Below are positions 44,602-57,157 of a DNA stretch of 64,000 nucleotides, piece by piece. The DNA comes from Apium graveolens. Taxonomy: Eukaryota; Streptophyta; Magnoliopsida; Apiales; Apiaceae. The stretch is taken from positions 63,798,503 to 63,862,502 of the forward strand of contig NC_133657.1 in assembly GCF_009905375.1 (NCBI RefSeq), in the 5' to 3' direction. A program made the position numbers and the translations under genes. The stretch's first letter is position 1. Every line of letters starts with the position of its first letter. Below the pieces are notes generated by a model, which was not told the origin of the DNA, searched no databases, and saw nothing but the letters and a program-made list of their open reading frames with translations.

Positions 44602-46400
44602 TACTTGCGAAAAGTTTTTAATTCGTTTATGTGTTTAACTGTTTTCGATATATGAGCATGTACGTGATTCACCATGATTTGATGTTGATATAATATGCTT
44701 ATATATGTATGGTTTTGAATATATGATATTCATGTGAGTTGTATAATCATAAGATGATTATGTAATCTGTATATATACTGATATATACATGATTTATGTT
44801 TGTTCTAATTATGAGAATCATATTAGATACGGATTCTGAATTGGTTGCTGCAGATTTGCTAAAATCTGGGTCTGGTGTCCGATTTACGCAAAAGAATACC
44901 CTATTCCATAGGTAAACGAGCGTCTGAACAAAAATAATAGCTAAAGCTATCCACGACTCGTCTGTAAGGCGTTTGACGTCGTTTACTGCCCGTAAACAGT
45001 GATTCTTATTTTTCTGATTTGATTCTGATTTTTCTGATTTTTGTCATATTTTTTTTTATGATTAGATCATGTATAATATGATATGTTAAGATTAGATTGT
45101 GTGTTTTAAAATGCTTTTATGTGTTGTATGAGCATGGTGGATGGTTATGGCCTTTCGACCTTAGTGTAATGGTTTTGGTTTTGGTTTTAAATACGACTTG
45201 CATGTCGTCAATCTTTGTAATCATAAATCTCGAATGTAACTCGATTTATTCTTGTAAGTTCATTAGATTAGTTTTACTTTCAATCATATAATGTAATTGA
45301 AGACTCAAGAAGGCTATCCAATGGAGGTGATACAAAGAAGAAGACGAGGCATACAAGAAGTCTAAAAAAATGAAGACTTATGTAATAAGTAGTTGTATTT
45401 ATTTCCATCACCATATTAGATTGACCTTGATCTTTATCATGAGCTTGATAAAGATCACATAGGATGGGGCCATAACCAAACACATTTACTTTATTTCACT
45501 TTACATTTACTTGTTTATTTAATTTTATATATGAGATATATGCCTATGTTTACCATGCGATGATAGATTTAGGTGAACTTAAATCAATATAAGGCGTGCT
45601 CTAGAAAATCTAGAATAAGAATCGTTTCTTGCCTTAACAATAAATATTATGAATACGATCATGAGATTCTTGTGTTTATGAAACACGTAATTGAATATGA
45701 ATTTTCAATATTGAGAGAAAGGATGATTCTGTCAACAATAGATTTCTATCTGTAAGAAAGGGTTATTAAGTGACGCCTCTTGACAATGCTTCACCCGATC
45801 TTGGAATCATCTGGTTATCGATTATTGATTTGAAATATTTAATTTAAAAGGAAGAATCTCTTTATAATATGATTATGATTGTAACGTAATATAATCCCTC
45901 TAAAATTAAATAATATCAAGTAGTAATTGGCCAATGACACAACGGGCTTGTGTCGGTCATAGCCTTCCAACATGGTAGAAAATGGTTCTTATTTTTAAAT
46001 CATTGTCGTTTTGTGCTACAGCCGAGGGCTTTGATTTTGAAATAAGAAATACTTGTCTATTACATAGAGATGTGTACATTGAATTAGAATCTAAAGGTCG
46101 GTACGTGCTACAGCCGTGGGCCGTTGGAGACTTATTCAAATGTACGAAATGTTGGGTTAGACTTGACTTAGAATATTGAGTTTGTCGTGCCACAGCCGAG
46201 GTTGTGTGATGGAATGTAGGATCCCTATTCCCACTAGCATTATGAATGCTTAATTTTCACTTAGGGGGTTGAAAAAATTAGATAAACTAGTGGGAGACAC
46301 TTATGAATAAAGACCTGATTCATATAGTATTTTGAAATGAAATTGAATATTTGCTAAGTGTTGTTATGTGTTTATCATTTACAGATTTACTATATTCGTC
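44602..46400 (+). other. Long 5' leader of the TNT1-94-like copia
   Basis: 1.8 kb without a coding frame. Three copies of a TGTGCTACAGCCGAGGG-like motif lie at 46,012-46,027, 46,105-46,120 and 46,186-46,201, shortly before gag. This position would suit RNA packaging or translation signals, but no function is shown. A leader this long is unusual for plant copia elements. Confidence 0.6.
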
Positions 46401-47009
46401 ATGTCTTCTACACTATCACTCCGGAGCATACTAGATGCTCACAAGGTGACTGGTCCTAATTTAGCTGTTTGTTTTCACTGTAACAAGTTGGGGCACTGGA
46501 AGAGGAACTGCAAGGTTTACCTTGCAGAATTGAAGAAGAAGAAGGGTAGTAAGACTACCGCTTCTAATTCAGGCATGTTCATGATCGAATTTAATATGTC
46601 ACTAGGTCAAATTTCTACTTGGGTATTAGATACTGCCTGTGGTTCTCATATTTACAATTCGTTGCAAGGACTAAAGGGAAGTAGGACTCTTGAAAAAGAT
46701 GAGGTGATTCTACGTATGGCCAATGGAGCAAGGGTTGCGGCCATATCTGTAGGATCATTTAGTTTACATATGCCTACGGGCAAGACTATTATTTTGAATA
46801 ATTGTTATTACGTTCCCTCTATTGTGAGGAATACTGTTTCTATTCCTATGTTAGATGTGGATGGTTTTTTATTTATTATTAAGAATAATGAATGTTCTAT
46901 CCTTAGAGATAATGTTCTTTTTGGACGTGACATTTTAAATAATGGTCTGTATGTATGTGACGTAGAGCATTATTTACTTCAGATTGAACAAACTAATAAA
47001 ATAAAATGA
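46401..47009 (+). pseudogene. gag remnant fused to protease
   Basis: The likely start is the ATG at 46,401 (MSSTLSLRSILDAHKVTGPN), not the upstream ATG at 46,368. After 20 residues the frame passes directly to the zinc knuckle CFHCNKLGHWKRNC (C-x2-C-x4-H-x4-C). The gag core of roughly 200 residues that should separate them is missing, yet the frame is kept. The protease follows; its active site reads Asp-Thr-Ala (D88-A90 counted from 46,368) where Asp-Ser/Thr-Gly is needed, so it is probably inactive. A TGA at 47,007-47,009 ends the frame. Confidence 0.85.
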
Positions 47010-48773
47010 AATGATGAAAATCTGACCTATTTATGGCACCGCAGGCTAGGTCATATTAGTGAAAATAGACTGCGGACATTGCATAAGGAAGGGTTACTTG
47101 ACCCCTTTGATTTTGAATCATATCCTACATGCGAGTCTTGTCTATTGGGTAAAATGACCAAATCTCCATTTAGTGGACATGGAGAGAGGGCTGCAGATTT
47201 GCTAGGATTGGTACACACAGATGTATGTGGACCAATGTCTACCCAAGCCATGGGTGGATTTTCGTACTTCATTACTTTCATAGATGATAGATCTAGATTC
47301 AGATATGTGTATTTGATGAAACACAAGTCTGAAGCCTTTGAAAAGTTCAAAAAAATTAAACATGAAGTGGAGAAACAAACTAAACACAGTATTATAACTC
47401 TTCGATCAGATCGAGGTGGTGAATACTTGAATGGAGAGTTTCTATATTATCTCAAAGAAAATGGTATAGTCTCCCCGTGGACTCCTCCATATACTACACA
47501 GATAAATGGGGTATCTGAAAGGAGAAATCGAACTTTGTTAGACATGGTTCGGTCCATGATGAGCTATATGAATCTTCCAGTATTCCTATGGGGTTATGCA
47601 TTGGAAACCTCGGCATATTTACTAAATAAGGTGCCTTCCAAATCTGTTCCTCAAACACTATATGAGATATGGAAAGAAAGGAAACCGAGTCTTAAACACG
47701 TTAAGATTTGGGGATATCCAGCTTATGTCAAGAAAGTTGACCCAGATAAGCTGGAATCTCGATCCGTAAAATATAATTTTGTGGGATATCCTAAAGAGAC
47801 TTTGGGGTATTACTTTTACACCGATCATCGGGTGTTTGTCTCCAGACATCCTACCTTCTTGGAAAAGGAGTTTATCCTTGAAGGAAACAGTGGGAGCAAA
47901 GTTGAACTTGATGAAGTTCAAGAAGCAAAAACTACTACGGATCAAGTGGAAACACCTATTGAGACTGAACAACCTTCTATGGAACAGCCCATTCGTAGGA
48001 CATGGAGAGTGTCTCGCCAACCTGAGAGGTATTATGGCCTTGTCATTAAGAATGACAATGAGTTGTCAATCATTGATGATGATGACCCTGTGACCTATAA
48101 AGAGGCTATGAGTAGTGTTGACTCAGAGAAATGGCATAGTGCCATGAAATCTGAAATGGAATCTATGTATACCAACCAAGTATGGACTCTGGTTGAGGCG
48201 CCTGAAGGTGTTAAGCCTATTGGGTGCAAGTGGGTATACAAAAGAAATATTGGAGCAGATGGCCAGGTGAAGACCTATAAGGCCAGGCTCGTGACAAAAG
48301 GATTCAAAAAAAGGCAAGGGATTGACTTTGATGAAACTTTTTCGCCTGTAGCCCTGTTAAAATCAATTCGGATTTTGCTTGCGATTGCTGCTTACTACGA
48401 CTATGAGATCTGGAAAATGGACGTGAAAATGGCCTTCCTCAATGGGGAACTTGAGGAGGAAGTGTATGTGACACAGCCAGAGGGTTTTCTTTCCAAGGGA
48501 AATGAACACCTAGTGTGTAAGCTGCTGCGAACCATATATGGTTTAAGACAAACTTCTCGTAGATGGAACATCCGTTTTGATGAGACAATCAAAGAGTTTG
48601 GTTTTATCAAAAATATAGATGAACCATGTGTCTACAAGAAGGTTAGTGGGAGCGCGGTAACATTTCTTGTATTGTATGTGGATGACATACTTCTTATAGG
48701 AAATGATATACCGATGCTACAATCAGTCAAAGTATGGCTATCAAAGAACTTCACCATGAAGGACTTGGGATAA
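47010..48773 (+). pseudogene. Integrase and reverse transcriptase of the TNT1-94-like copia
   Basis: In the same frame as the gag-protease piece. A pre-integrase HRRLGHIS segment and CESCLLGKM precede 564 open codons from 47,079. Integrase catalytic residues counted from there: D48 (HTD), D111 (SDRGGEY), E147 (GVSERRN), giving the D-D-35-E pattern. RT shows WKMDVKMAFLNG and the YVDD box at residues 533-536. The frame is cut by TAA at 48,771-48,773, one change from a GAA codon. Integrase and RT domains are both complete up to here. This is the longest open pol in the plus orientation. Confidence 0.9.
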
Positions 48774-49314
48774 GCATCCTATATTCTCGGTATGAAGATC
48801 TATAGAGATAGATCTAGAAGAATGATAGGTCTTACCCAGGGTACATACATTCAGAAAGTGCTTAAAAAGTTTAGCATGGAAAACTCCAAAAGAGGTCTCA
48901 TACCGATGAGTCATGGAGTGTCCCTTTCCGAAAAAATTCTCCTAAGACACCTGAGGAAAGAGAGCGTATGAGTAAGATTCCTTATGCTTCAGTAATAGGA
49001 TCTATCATGTACGCGATGTTGTGTACAAGGCCTGATGTTGCTTATTCAATTAGTGTGACGAGCAGATATCAGTCCAATCCAGGTGAAGACCACTGGAAAG
49101 CAGTGAAAAACATCCTTAAGTACTTGCGAAGGACTCAGGAAATTTTTCTTGTTTTTGGTGGTGAATCTGAGTTGAAAATAGAGGAGATGTCAACATCGAG
49201 AGAGTTGACACACATAATAACATAGCGGACCCACTCACAAAGCCACTTTCTCAGAGTCACTTTGATCGTCATAAAGACAAGATGGGTATTAGATACCAGA
49301 GTGATTGGCTTTAG
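48774..49314 (+). pseudogene. RT end and RNase H remnant
   Basis: The RT continues after the stop (ILGMKIYRDRSRR), shifts frame near 48,935, and goes on from 48,968 with [19 protein letters not shown]. At about 49,181 the sequence jumps to the very end of RNase H; a different frame then reads an ADPLTKPLSQ-type ending to a stop at 49,312-49,314. About 100 residues of RNase H, including most catalytic residues, are missing. Confidence 0.8.
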
Positions 49315-49328
49315 TACAAGTGGGAGAT

Positions 49329-50028
49329 TGAAAGAGATATGTCCTAAGTCCAATCATTTATGAGGATTTAGGAATAACTTTTATGTAATCTGTTTTGATT
49401 TCATTGATATTAATAAAAGACTTGTTTTATTTTTATTACGGGCTCTATCTATTTAAATGTTTAAATAGGATATACCACAGTTTAGAGTAAAGCTTTTTAT
49501 GGATTGTGATGTGATCATAATAATGAGACCTAAAAGATGATAACTCTAAACTTAAATAGTTCCTGGTCGTAGGATTACTTACTGGTAATTAATAATCCGC
49601 AAAGATCGGTACATACGATGCTTGCTTCATTATGAAGGATGTTTGTTCTCATAGACATTTGTGTGGTGACACTATAGCTAGTATATAGGTGCTTATTATA
49701 GAATAAGTTCACTGAACATGACTCACACAGCTGAACAACTGATGAAGTTCACTCACGTGTCAGCAGTTGTTCACATAGTGATAGTTGTACAAGTATCCTT
49801 AGACTTGAGGTCATCATAGTCATCTTGTGTACACTGAACTATGCTTTGGTTTAGTTCTTAGTCTGAAGGGACAATTATAAGGGCTCTACTGGGTATAGGA
49901 ATTTGTACACGAAGATAGTGTATGATCAATAAAGGATCTACCCCTTGCAGTGTAGGAAGAGAATGTTCAATGCTGATCCACTTATGTTAGTTCAGGAATC
50001 TCTGGCCAGAGTGAATGAAATTAGAAAG
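49329..50028 (+). repeat. 3' LTR of the TNT1-94-like copia, first part
   Basis: Preceded by the tract AAGTGGGAGAT. Matches 42,879-43,578 with few differences and stops at GAAAG (50,024-50,028), where element C starts. Confidence 0.9.
50024..50028. repeat. Target site duplication GAAAG (left copy)
   Basis: Repeats at 63,126-63,130 on the other side of element C. The partner LTR has a single GAAAG at 43,574-43,578. Confidence 0.95.
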
Positions 50029-51047
50029 TGTTAGTCCCTTAACAATATAGCAAGAATTACAGAAGGGGGGATGAATGGAATTCTTGAACCTTTTTCTCAA
50101 AATAAAAATGTTCAACTCGAATATAGATATAATGTTTTGATTAGCACAATGCGGAATAGAAACTTAATTGAATCAAAACATAAGTAATTAAAAATAAGAG
50201 TCTTTAAAAACTTTCTGGTGGATTTAAACAATTCCACCAGAGATATATATAATATATCGAGAGGTCTCTGTGTGCAGGAATGCTCACAGCTGCTTACAAA
50301 ATGGAACTACTGAGAATACAGGAAATGCTAATGATTCTGCTTACAAAGATTTCTCTGTTTTTGTTTCTCAGCTATCTCAGTTTTTGTATTTGCTACTCTC
50401 TTGGTTTATATAATACCAAGATTACAAAGTCAAAAAGACTGAACAAATATAAAAACTATCAATCTTAAGCTTTGCTGCTTTTCGTCCTCTATTACCCAGT
50501 TAATGGGCTTCCACAGTGTGTATGTATACATCTCGACGGCTGTGTGTCAGCTTTCACTGTTCAACTGCTGTTTGAATTCTTCATATGATCATCCATCGAC
50601 TTTCAGAACATCCGTTGATGGTTTAATTGATCATCCGTCGACGGCTATATTAAACATCCGTTGATAGTCATTTGATCATCTGTCGATGGCTTTGTTAATC
50701 ATCCGTCGGTAGCTATTTTGGCACTTGACTCTATTTCACTTATGCAGAATTACAAGATATCATTTATGTACAATTAATCAACCTATTCTGCATATCTAGT
50801 TAAAGTCAACATGACTTATATGCTACTACAGATTCTATACAAAGGTGCATACATAACTGTGCTACAAACTTATTATTACATAAGCTACTCACTCGATGGA
50901 TAATAAGTTAATCATCCGTCGGGACTATAATGAGTTATCCATCGGGACTATAATTTTTATTCGTTGAGTGCTACATAATTTCACTAAGTAAAATCTACTT
51001 AGATGTTTTGTTTATGAAATCATTAAGTACACAACATATGCTCAACA
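50029..51047 (-). repeat. 3' LTR of element C (left, 1,019 bp)
   Basis: On the plus strand TGTTAGTCCC ... GCTCAACA. Contains ten ATCCGTCGA-type motifs in two groups (50,588-50,715 and 50,890-50,970). The 62-codon frame at 50,280-50,468 also occurs in the other LTR and is not a gene. A TATA-rich box and TCTCGATATAT-type R start lie near 50,245-50,265. Confidence 0.95.
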
Positions 51048-51233
51048 ATCTCCCCCAATTTATGTCTACTGGAATTGTAGCCATAAATTAAGAGATACTT
51101 GATGATAACAAAACATCCTGAACATACATCTTTAAAGATAAGTAGATAAACTGAAAGTGCTTCAATTAAACAAAATGTACAAGGTTTTACTCATAGTCAA
51201 TTCAAGATGCTCCTCTAGCCTGAGCAGATTTTT
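51048..51233 (-). other. Polypurine tract and 3' non-coding region of element C
   Basis: ATCTCCCCCAATT at 51,048-51,060 is the complement of the polypurine tract. The rest is the short region behind the additional ORF. Confidence 0.8.
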
Positions 51234-54200
51234 CTAGTTCCTTGAAGGTCTGGGTCTTCTTCCAAGCTTTCTGTCATTTTCCTTAGTTTGATTCTGGAGC
51301 TGCCTGTGGAATTCCAGTTCATCAGATTCTGAGAGATCTAGCTTTTCTTGCATTTCCAAGAGAGTCTCATTGCTAGAGATACTCAGTTGGTCTTCTAATC
51401 TGAAGAATCTTCTCACACCCTTGTCATTCATGAATTCCATCAGCCAGTAGGGCCTTAGATGCACTCTTCTCCCTGTATATGGGATGATTAGTGTGTTTGG
51501 GAGTGCATCTTTAGCTCTAACACTCCTCAGCTCTTCAATCTTCTTCAATACTAGTCTTCTTGCAGTTACATTGAACCCAAAGTTTTTCTTGAAGGATGAA
51601 TAGACTTTAATCAGCACAGCTTGGCTTTCTTGAAGAATCCTGTGAAGTGGCCACCGAATCTCCCTTCCTCCTTTGTACTTGAACACCAACCTTTCAGGTA
51701 GGTTTCTGTATGCATGAATTGCCCTTACTTCATCCAGTTCATCCAGATAAAGATTTAGATCTGAAAATTCTTTGATGTCACACAAGTACAAGTAGTCTCC
51801 CCTGTTGACCTTGGGTTGAGCTTTAACTACTGACTTAGATTTGAGAGGTGACAGCTTCACTTTCTTGACTGCCCTTGACTTTGTCCTTTTTGGCTTGCTA
51901 AGGATTTGTAGGCTGAAGTCAGAAATTGGTAGATTATCCCACTCTATTGGCTCATCCTTTGGCACAATGGATCCACCATCCTTATGTCTTCAAATACCAC
52001 AGAGGGCTTTGATGCTTGAGTTGTAGCTGGTGTGGATTCCTTAGGAAATTGATCTTCCAATTCCTTGTCAACAACATCCAGTTTCCTTTTTGTTCTTCTA
52101 GCCAATTCTTTCTTCCTTGGGGATTTCTTTTGTTCATCAATTTTCTTCTTTGATTCAGCAGCTTCAGATGGTTGAGAGGGAATTTGTTGAGAAGAATTTA
52201 CAGCCTGTAGCTTGGCCAAGATAGCAATATGTTCTTTCTTTTGTTTAGACTTCTTTGCATCTAGAGCAGCTTGCCTCTTTTCCTACTTTGATCTGGCTTT
52301 TTCTTCTTTCTTTGCTTGAGCAAATTATGGATGTCCAGCTACCACACAAATTTCCTTTCCATTTCTGAATATCTTAGCAATTCTCCTTTTTGAAGCTGAA
52401 TCAGCTGGATCTTTATAGAAGACAATAGATCTTGACAGAAGCTTCTTTTCATCAGGCTTGGGTGTCTCATACAAAGTGTCCATGGGGTTCTTCCATGATG
52501 ATTTTGGATAATTTGCCCTTGGTTTAAGAATTATTTCAGCCTTTATAGACTTGATGCCGGAAGATTGTCCTTTTTCCAGATAGTTCATGCTCATCTCATT
52601 CACACTGATTGGCTTGACATGAGAGTGATGGATGGCTGACTTAACTGGCTCCTTGACTAGTTCAAACTTTTTCTGTATCTCCTCATCAATCTTATTCCAG
52701 TTGATCAAACTCAACTTTCCTTTTTCAGCAACTTTCAAATTTGCTGCTGCTGCTTTAATTATATCTATACCATCTGCAACTATTGACTTGGAGACAGTAA
52801 TTGAAGATACAATTACTTTGCTGATTTGTACTTAAAGTTTCTCTTCCTCAGTTGGTCCTTTCTCCCCCTTACTTAATTCTCTCTCCCCCTTTTTTTTATC
52901 ATCAAGTTGAGGAGTTAGACCTTGTGCTTTAGCCAGTTGCATGAGAAGATTTGTCTGAGTCTGTTGATTTTGAAGAAGGATAGCCACTGAATTCTCAATA
53001 ACTTGAACTTTGTCTTCTAGCTTGGCTAGCTTCTTTTCAGAATCTGATTCTCTCCTCAGTCTCAGTAATAGATCTTGCATGGTACCATATGGCATTACTG
53101 AATCCAGCTTCTCGGAATTATAAGTTTTCAAGTCAGCTATATCTCTTTTTAGTTCATCCACACTCAGATTCTGTCTTAAGTGCTGGATCTTCATGAGATG
53201 TAGAGAGTCTAGGTGAGCTTGAAGAATAGCCTTGGTACCAGCATCTGAAGTTTCCTGAAGGGCCTTTTGAATAGCCATCACTTGCTTGACCAAAGATACA
53301 CCAAATTGTCCTGGTGTAGATTCCTTTATCCATGCCCATTCAGGTAAATTTGAAACAGAACTTGGGCCTTCATCTCCCCCTAAGTTCATGCTTCCATCCA
53401 AAGAATCAGAGTCATCATTATTAGAATTTACTCCAAATTCTTCAAATGGCTCACCAGCTTTAGAAGGCATCCTATTGACAACAGCTTTATCTCTTTGAAG
53501 AGATTCTGAGGTGTGTACTAAATTCAAAGTCTGTTCTGCCTCCACATTACCCTGAGCAGCCAACAATTGATAGGCTAACACAGGATGAGTAAAAATGTCA
53601 GCATCCAAGGAAATGTTATCAATTTCAGCTTTGTAATGTTGCTATAATTGTCTTTCCTTTTCAGAATCATCCACAATCATTGACTCACTAGCAATGGCTG
53701 GATCCACCCTTATTTCTCCTGTACCTGCCTTTCTCTCATAATCTCTCTTTTGTTGCATCAGGGTCTCACCCTGGCTCCCCACCCTCACACCCTCACCTTC
53801 ACCTACTAAGGTGGGACTCCTCTCACTCACTTTTGCCAATCCTGAATAAATGGATTGCTGAGATTCACTCTTTTCCTCTCCTTTTGCCTGGGAGCAACCC
53901 AGCCTCTCACTCAATGCACTCTCCTCTCTAAGTCCTAAGAGTGACTGTATTACCACTAAATCTTCTGCACTAGAAATAATTGAAGTTTGAAGTTGTGCAG
54001 AGACACTCGACGGATAAGTGATATCCATCGGGTGAGTGGTAAAGCTATCCGACGGATAACTGCTATTAAGCTTATCCGTCGGGATACAATCACTACTCGA
54101 CGGATGAGCAATATCCATCGAGAAAGTAAAAATGAATGAGGTGGGAAGAGAAACTATTGTTGACTCTGTGTTGATTGAAGTTATTTGAGGCACAGATGTC

Positions 54201-55774
54201 ACAATAGTATCTGAAAGAATTGGCAAGTGAGCCAATAAATCATCTAAAAGATGATGCTCACTTGCACTAGATTTTGGCTTCCCTAACAGAGTTAAAGAAG
54301 GGGAATCAGGAATTGAAGTGTTTATCATATCCACTTCCAGAGAGTTTGTTGGTGAGTATGGTGTTTCAGAGGCTTCTATTATAAGAGATTTTGGCTGTGA
54401 CTCCACATTTATTGGAGCCACATCAAACTGAATTTGAGAAAGTGCAGGGACTGTGTCTTTAGCACCAGTTTGCACTGTGTGTGTGCCCTGTGCATCCCCA
54501 GTGGTTTTGGATTTCTTCTTTCTTGTGTAAGTTTGGGGTGAGCTTGTATCCCTAACCCTTTTGGCCTGTGCTCTTAGATGAGAGCTATGTTCAATAGCCA
54601 CATCCTTTTGGGAGGATGCAGCTAGAAGTGAGCTTTTATCCTTTTTAAGCACTGCAGTTTGTTGGGAAACTGCAGTGTGGCTAGGCTGGGATTCACTCAA
54701 CTCTCCAACCTTATCCTTGGGGTTTCTTTGATGTCCACCCCTTCCCTCACCTAACTGACCCTCCTTCACACTCCCCTCTTTGGCTTTGGTGGATTTTTCA
54801 ACTGGTACCTTTTGAGAGATACCAGAGGGGGTTTTCTTTGACTTGGATTTAGAAATTATAGTTGTTTTGGCAGCTTTGGTAGGCAACTGTTTGGTCATTG
54901 TCACAGTTACCATAGCTACTCCTGAACTCAAAGAAATTAAGGAGATTGGAATAGTTGAGGGTATGGATGAACTTACCTCACTTACCTGGGGTATCTGCAT
55001 TACAGGAAAGTAGAACATTGGCACATCCCTATGATGGTTCGCTCTGTTCAAATCTGCAATGATTCTTCTCTCTTGAACCCAACAAACCAATTTGTTGTTT
55101 GGGTTCTCAAGTACAATCTCTTGACAAAGATGGTTAGCCAATAGCATGAAAAATCTAGCATAATATACATTCTTTCCCCTTTTAGCTAACTCACCTACTT
55201 TAAAACCTAACTCATACAAGACAAGGTCACTGAAATTGTAAAATTTATCTGTAACTAGCATGTATAGCATGTTAAGCATGGAAATGTTCACAGAATCAAA
55301 ATTACTGATTTTTCCAGAGAAAACTTTAGTCACAACATCACACATGAAACTCCATTCCTTCCTAAGACCTAATCTTCTAATATCACTTAGCTTAGTAGTT
55401 GGAAGTGCATAATGTATGGAATTAAGCATATTGATAATATCAGTGTCATTGTGTGGTGAAGTTATATTATTATCAGGAATTTTGAAACATGCTTTTATCA
55501 CATCACTATTGATACAAAACTCATTACCTTTGATAGTTAGAGTGATGGTTTTTTCAGTAGAGTTGTAGATTGCAGTGGTCCACATCTCTTCAACAACTTC
55601 ACAGAAAATTGTGGGTGATTCAAGCATGGCATAACTTAACTTGCAGCTCTTCACAAAGTCCATCATCTTGTGATAGTCTTTTGATTGCTGAATACCCTTA
55701 TTGACCAAAGCAGTGAAGTTGTTCTTCTCATAAATGAACCCAGTTTGAGACATAATCTTTACTACAGGTGCCAT
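51234..55774 (-). pseudogene. Very long additional ORF of element C
   Basis: Read from ATG 55,774 to 51,234, about 1,513 codons. Frame 1 runs through 55,774-53,642 (710 codons), 53,608-52,832, 52,738-52,325 and to 51,944; the pieces are in one frame and separated only by in-frame stops at 53,642, 52,832, 52,325 and near 52,273. A single frameshift near 51,960 leads to the last piece, 51,965-51,234. The first 260 residues look globular and helical; residues 290-700 are Ser/Thr/Pro/Lys-rich and probably disordered; the part at 53,608-52,832 has coiled-coil-like helices; the C-terminal part has a PYTGRRVHLRPYWL segment. No membrane segment or signal peptide is seen, so an envelope role is not supported. 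Family: SIRE-type elements often carry an ORF here; function unknown. Confidence 0.75.
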
Positions 55775-56293
55775 TGTTAGAAAATGAAAGCTTGAAGAAA
55801 AAGAGGATATTTGCTTGAGAGAGAATAAAATAAAAGCAGTTGAATTTGAGAATGATAAAAGAAAATAATTGGAATGAAATAAGCTTTTATACTATCTCAA
55901 AAACAACGGATGAAAATAATAAAGAAAAGTAAATTACCCAATAGAAATTGTCTAAAATAGCTGTTTAAAAATAAACTGTAAAAATTCTACCCATTATCCG
56001 TCATGTAATGCTTACAAACTGTAAGTATACTCGATGGATAATGTTCAGGGAATTAACGGTTAAGATTTAGACAATTCGACGGATGAGGATAAAATGTTAT
56101 CCGTCGAGTTCTAAAAGATTCCAGGAAATTAATTGATTTTTATTTGCAAATAGTATATCGATGGATGACTCAACTCGATGGATAATGGTCATCCGTCGAG
56201 ATGCAAATTTTGACTTAGCCAAAATTTCATCCATGACTAAAAATCAGCTAAATTTCTGGCTACATTTCAACTTGCGAAATAACTCAGATAAAT
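55775..56293 (-). other. Spacer between pol and the additional ORF with motif cluster
   Basis: Non-coding on both strands. It holds seven ATCCGTCGA-type motifs between 55,990 and 56,210, in both orientations. It could contain a promoter or splice site for the additional ORF; no such signal is clear to me. Confidence 0.65.
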
Positions 56294-57157
56294 TCAAGAG
56301 TAATTAAGCATACCTAACTCACTTACCAACCTTGAAAAGGTGGATTCATCCAGTGGCTTGGTAAAGATATCTGCAAGTTGCTTCTCACTTGGAACAAAAT
56401 GTAACTCTACAGTACCATTCATTACATGTTCCCTTATGAAATGGTACTTGATGTCTATGTGCTTTGTCCTTGAATGTTGCACTGGATTTTCAGTGATGGT
56501 AATTACACTTGTGTTATCACAGAAAATAGGAATCCTCTCAACTTGCAAACCATAGTCTAGCAATTAATTTTTTATCCATAAAATCTGTGCACAGCAACTG
56601 CCAGCAGCAATATATTCAGCTTCAGCTGTAGAAGTAGAAACTGAATTTTGCTTTTTACTGAACCATGACACAAGCTTGTTTCCTAGAAATTGACAAGTTC
56701 ATGTTGTGCTCTTTCTGTCAAATCTGCAACCTGCATAATCTGCATCTGAATAACCAGTTAGATCAAAACCAGAATCTCTAGGATACCAAATGCCAAGTTT
56801 TGGTGTTCCCTTGAGATATCTGAAAATTCTCTTAATAGCTATCAAGTGAGATTCTCTAGGATCAGCTTGAAATCTAGCACATAAACATGTAGCAAACATT
56901 ATATCTGGCCTACTAGCTATTAAGTACATAAGTGAGCCAACCATGCCTCTATAGCTTGAAATATCCACAGACTTTTCAGTAGTGTTTAATTCAAGCTTAG
57001 TTGCAGTGGCCATGGGAGTTTTTGTAGATGTGCAATCCATTAGATCAAACTTCTTTAAAAGATCAAAAATATATTTAGTTTGAATAATGAATATTCCATC
57101 ACTAACTTGTTTAACTTGTAAACCAATAAAGTAAGTTAGTTCTCCCATCATACTCAT
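56294..57157 (-). pseudogene. RT end and RNase H of element C
   Basis: Two pieces in one frame: 57,157-56,699 (MGELTYFIGLQV, then SLMYLIASRPDI and GYSDADYAG with the first RNase H Asp) and 56,563-56,294 (FCDNTSVITI with Asp, KHIDIKYHFIRE, LADIFTKPL). Stops at 56,699 and about 56,564 interrupt the middle, where a TAEAEYIAA segment carries the catalytic Glu. The frame is shifted by one relative to the RT frame before it (near 57,165). The domain is complete in length. Confidence 0.9.

Noticed and set aside
50280..50468. 62-codon frame repeated at 62,364-62,552
   Set aside because: These are the two LTRs of element C; no coding signal.
50580..50720. CRISPR-like regular short repeats in the element C LTR
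   Set aside because: The motif is about 9 bases, degenerate, in both orientations and with irregular spacing in a plant retrotransposon.
51234..55774. Envelope protein in element C
   Set aside because: No signal peptide, membrane segment or cleavage site is visible in the pieces.
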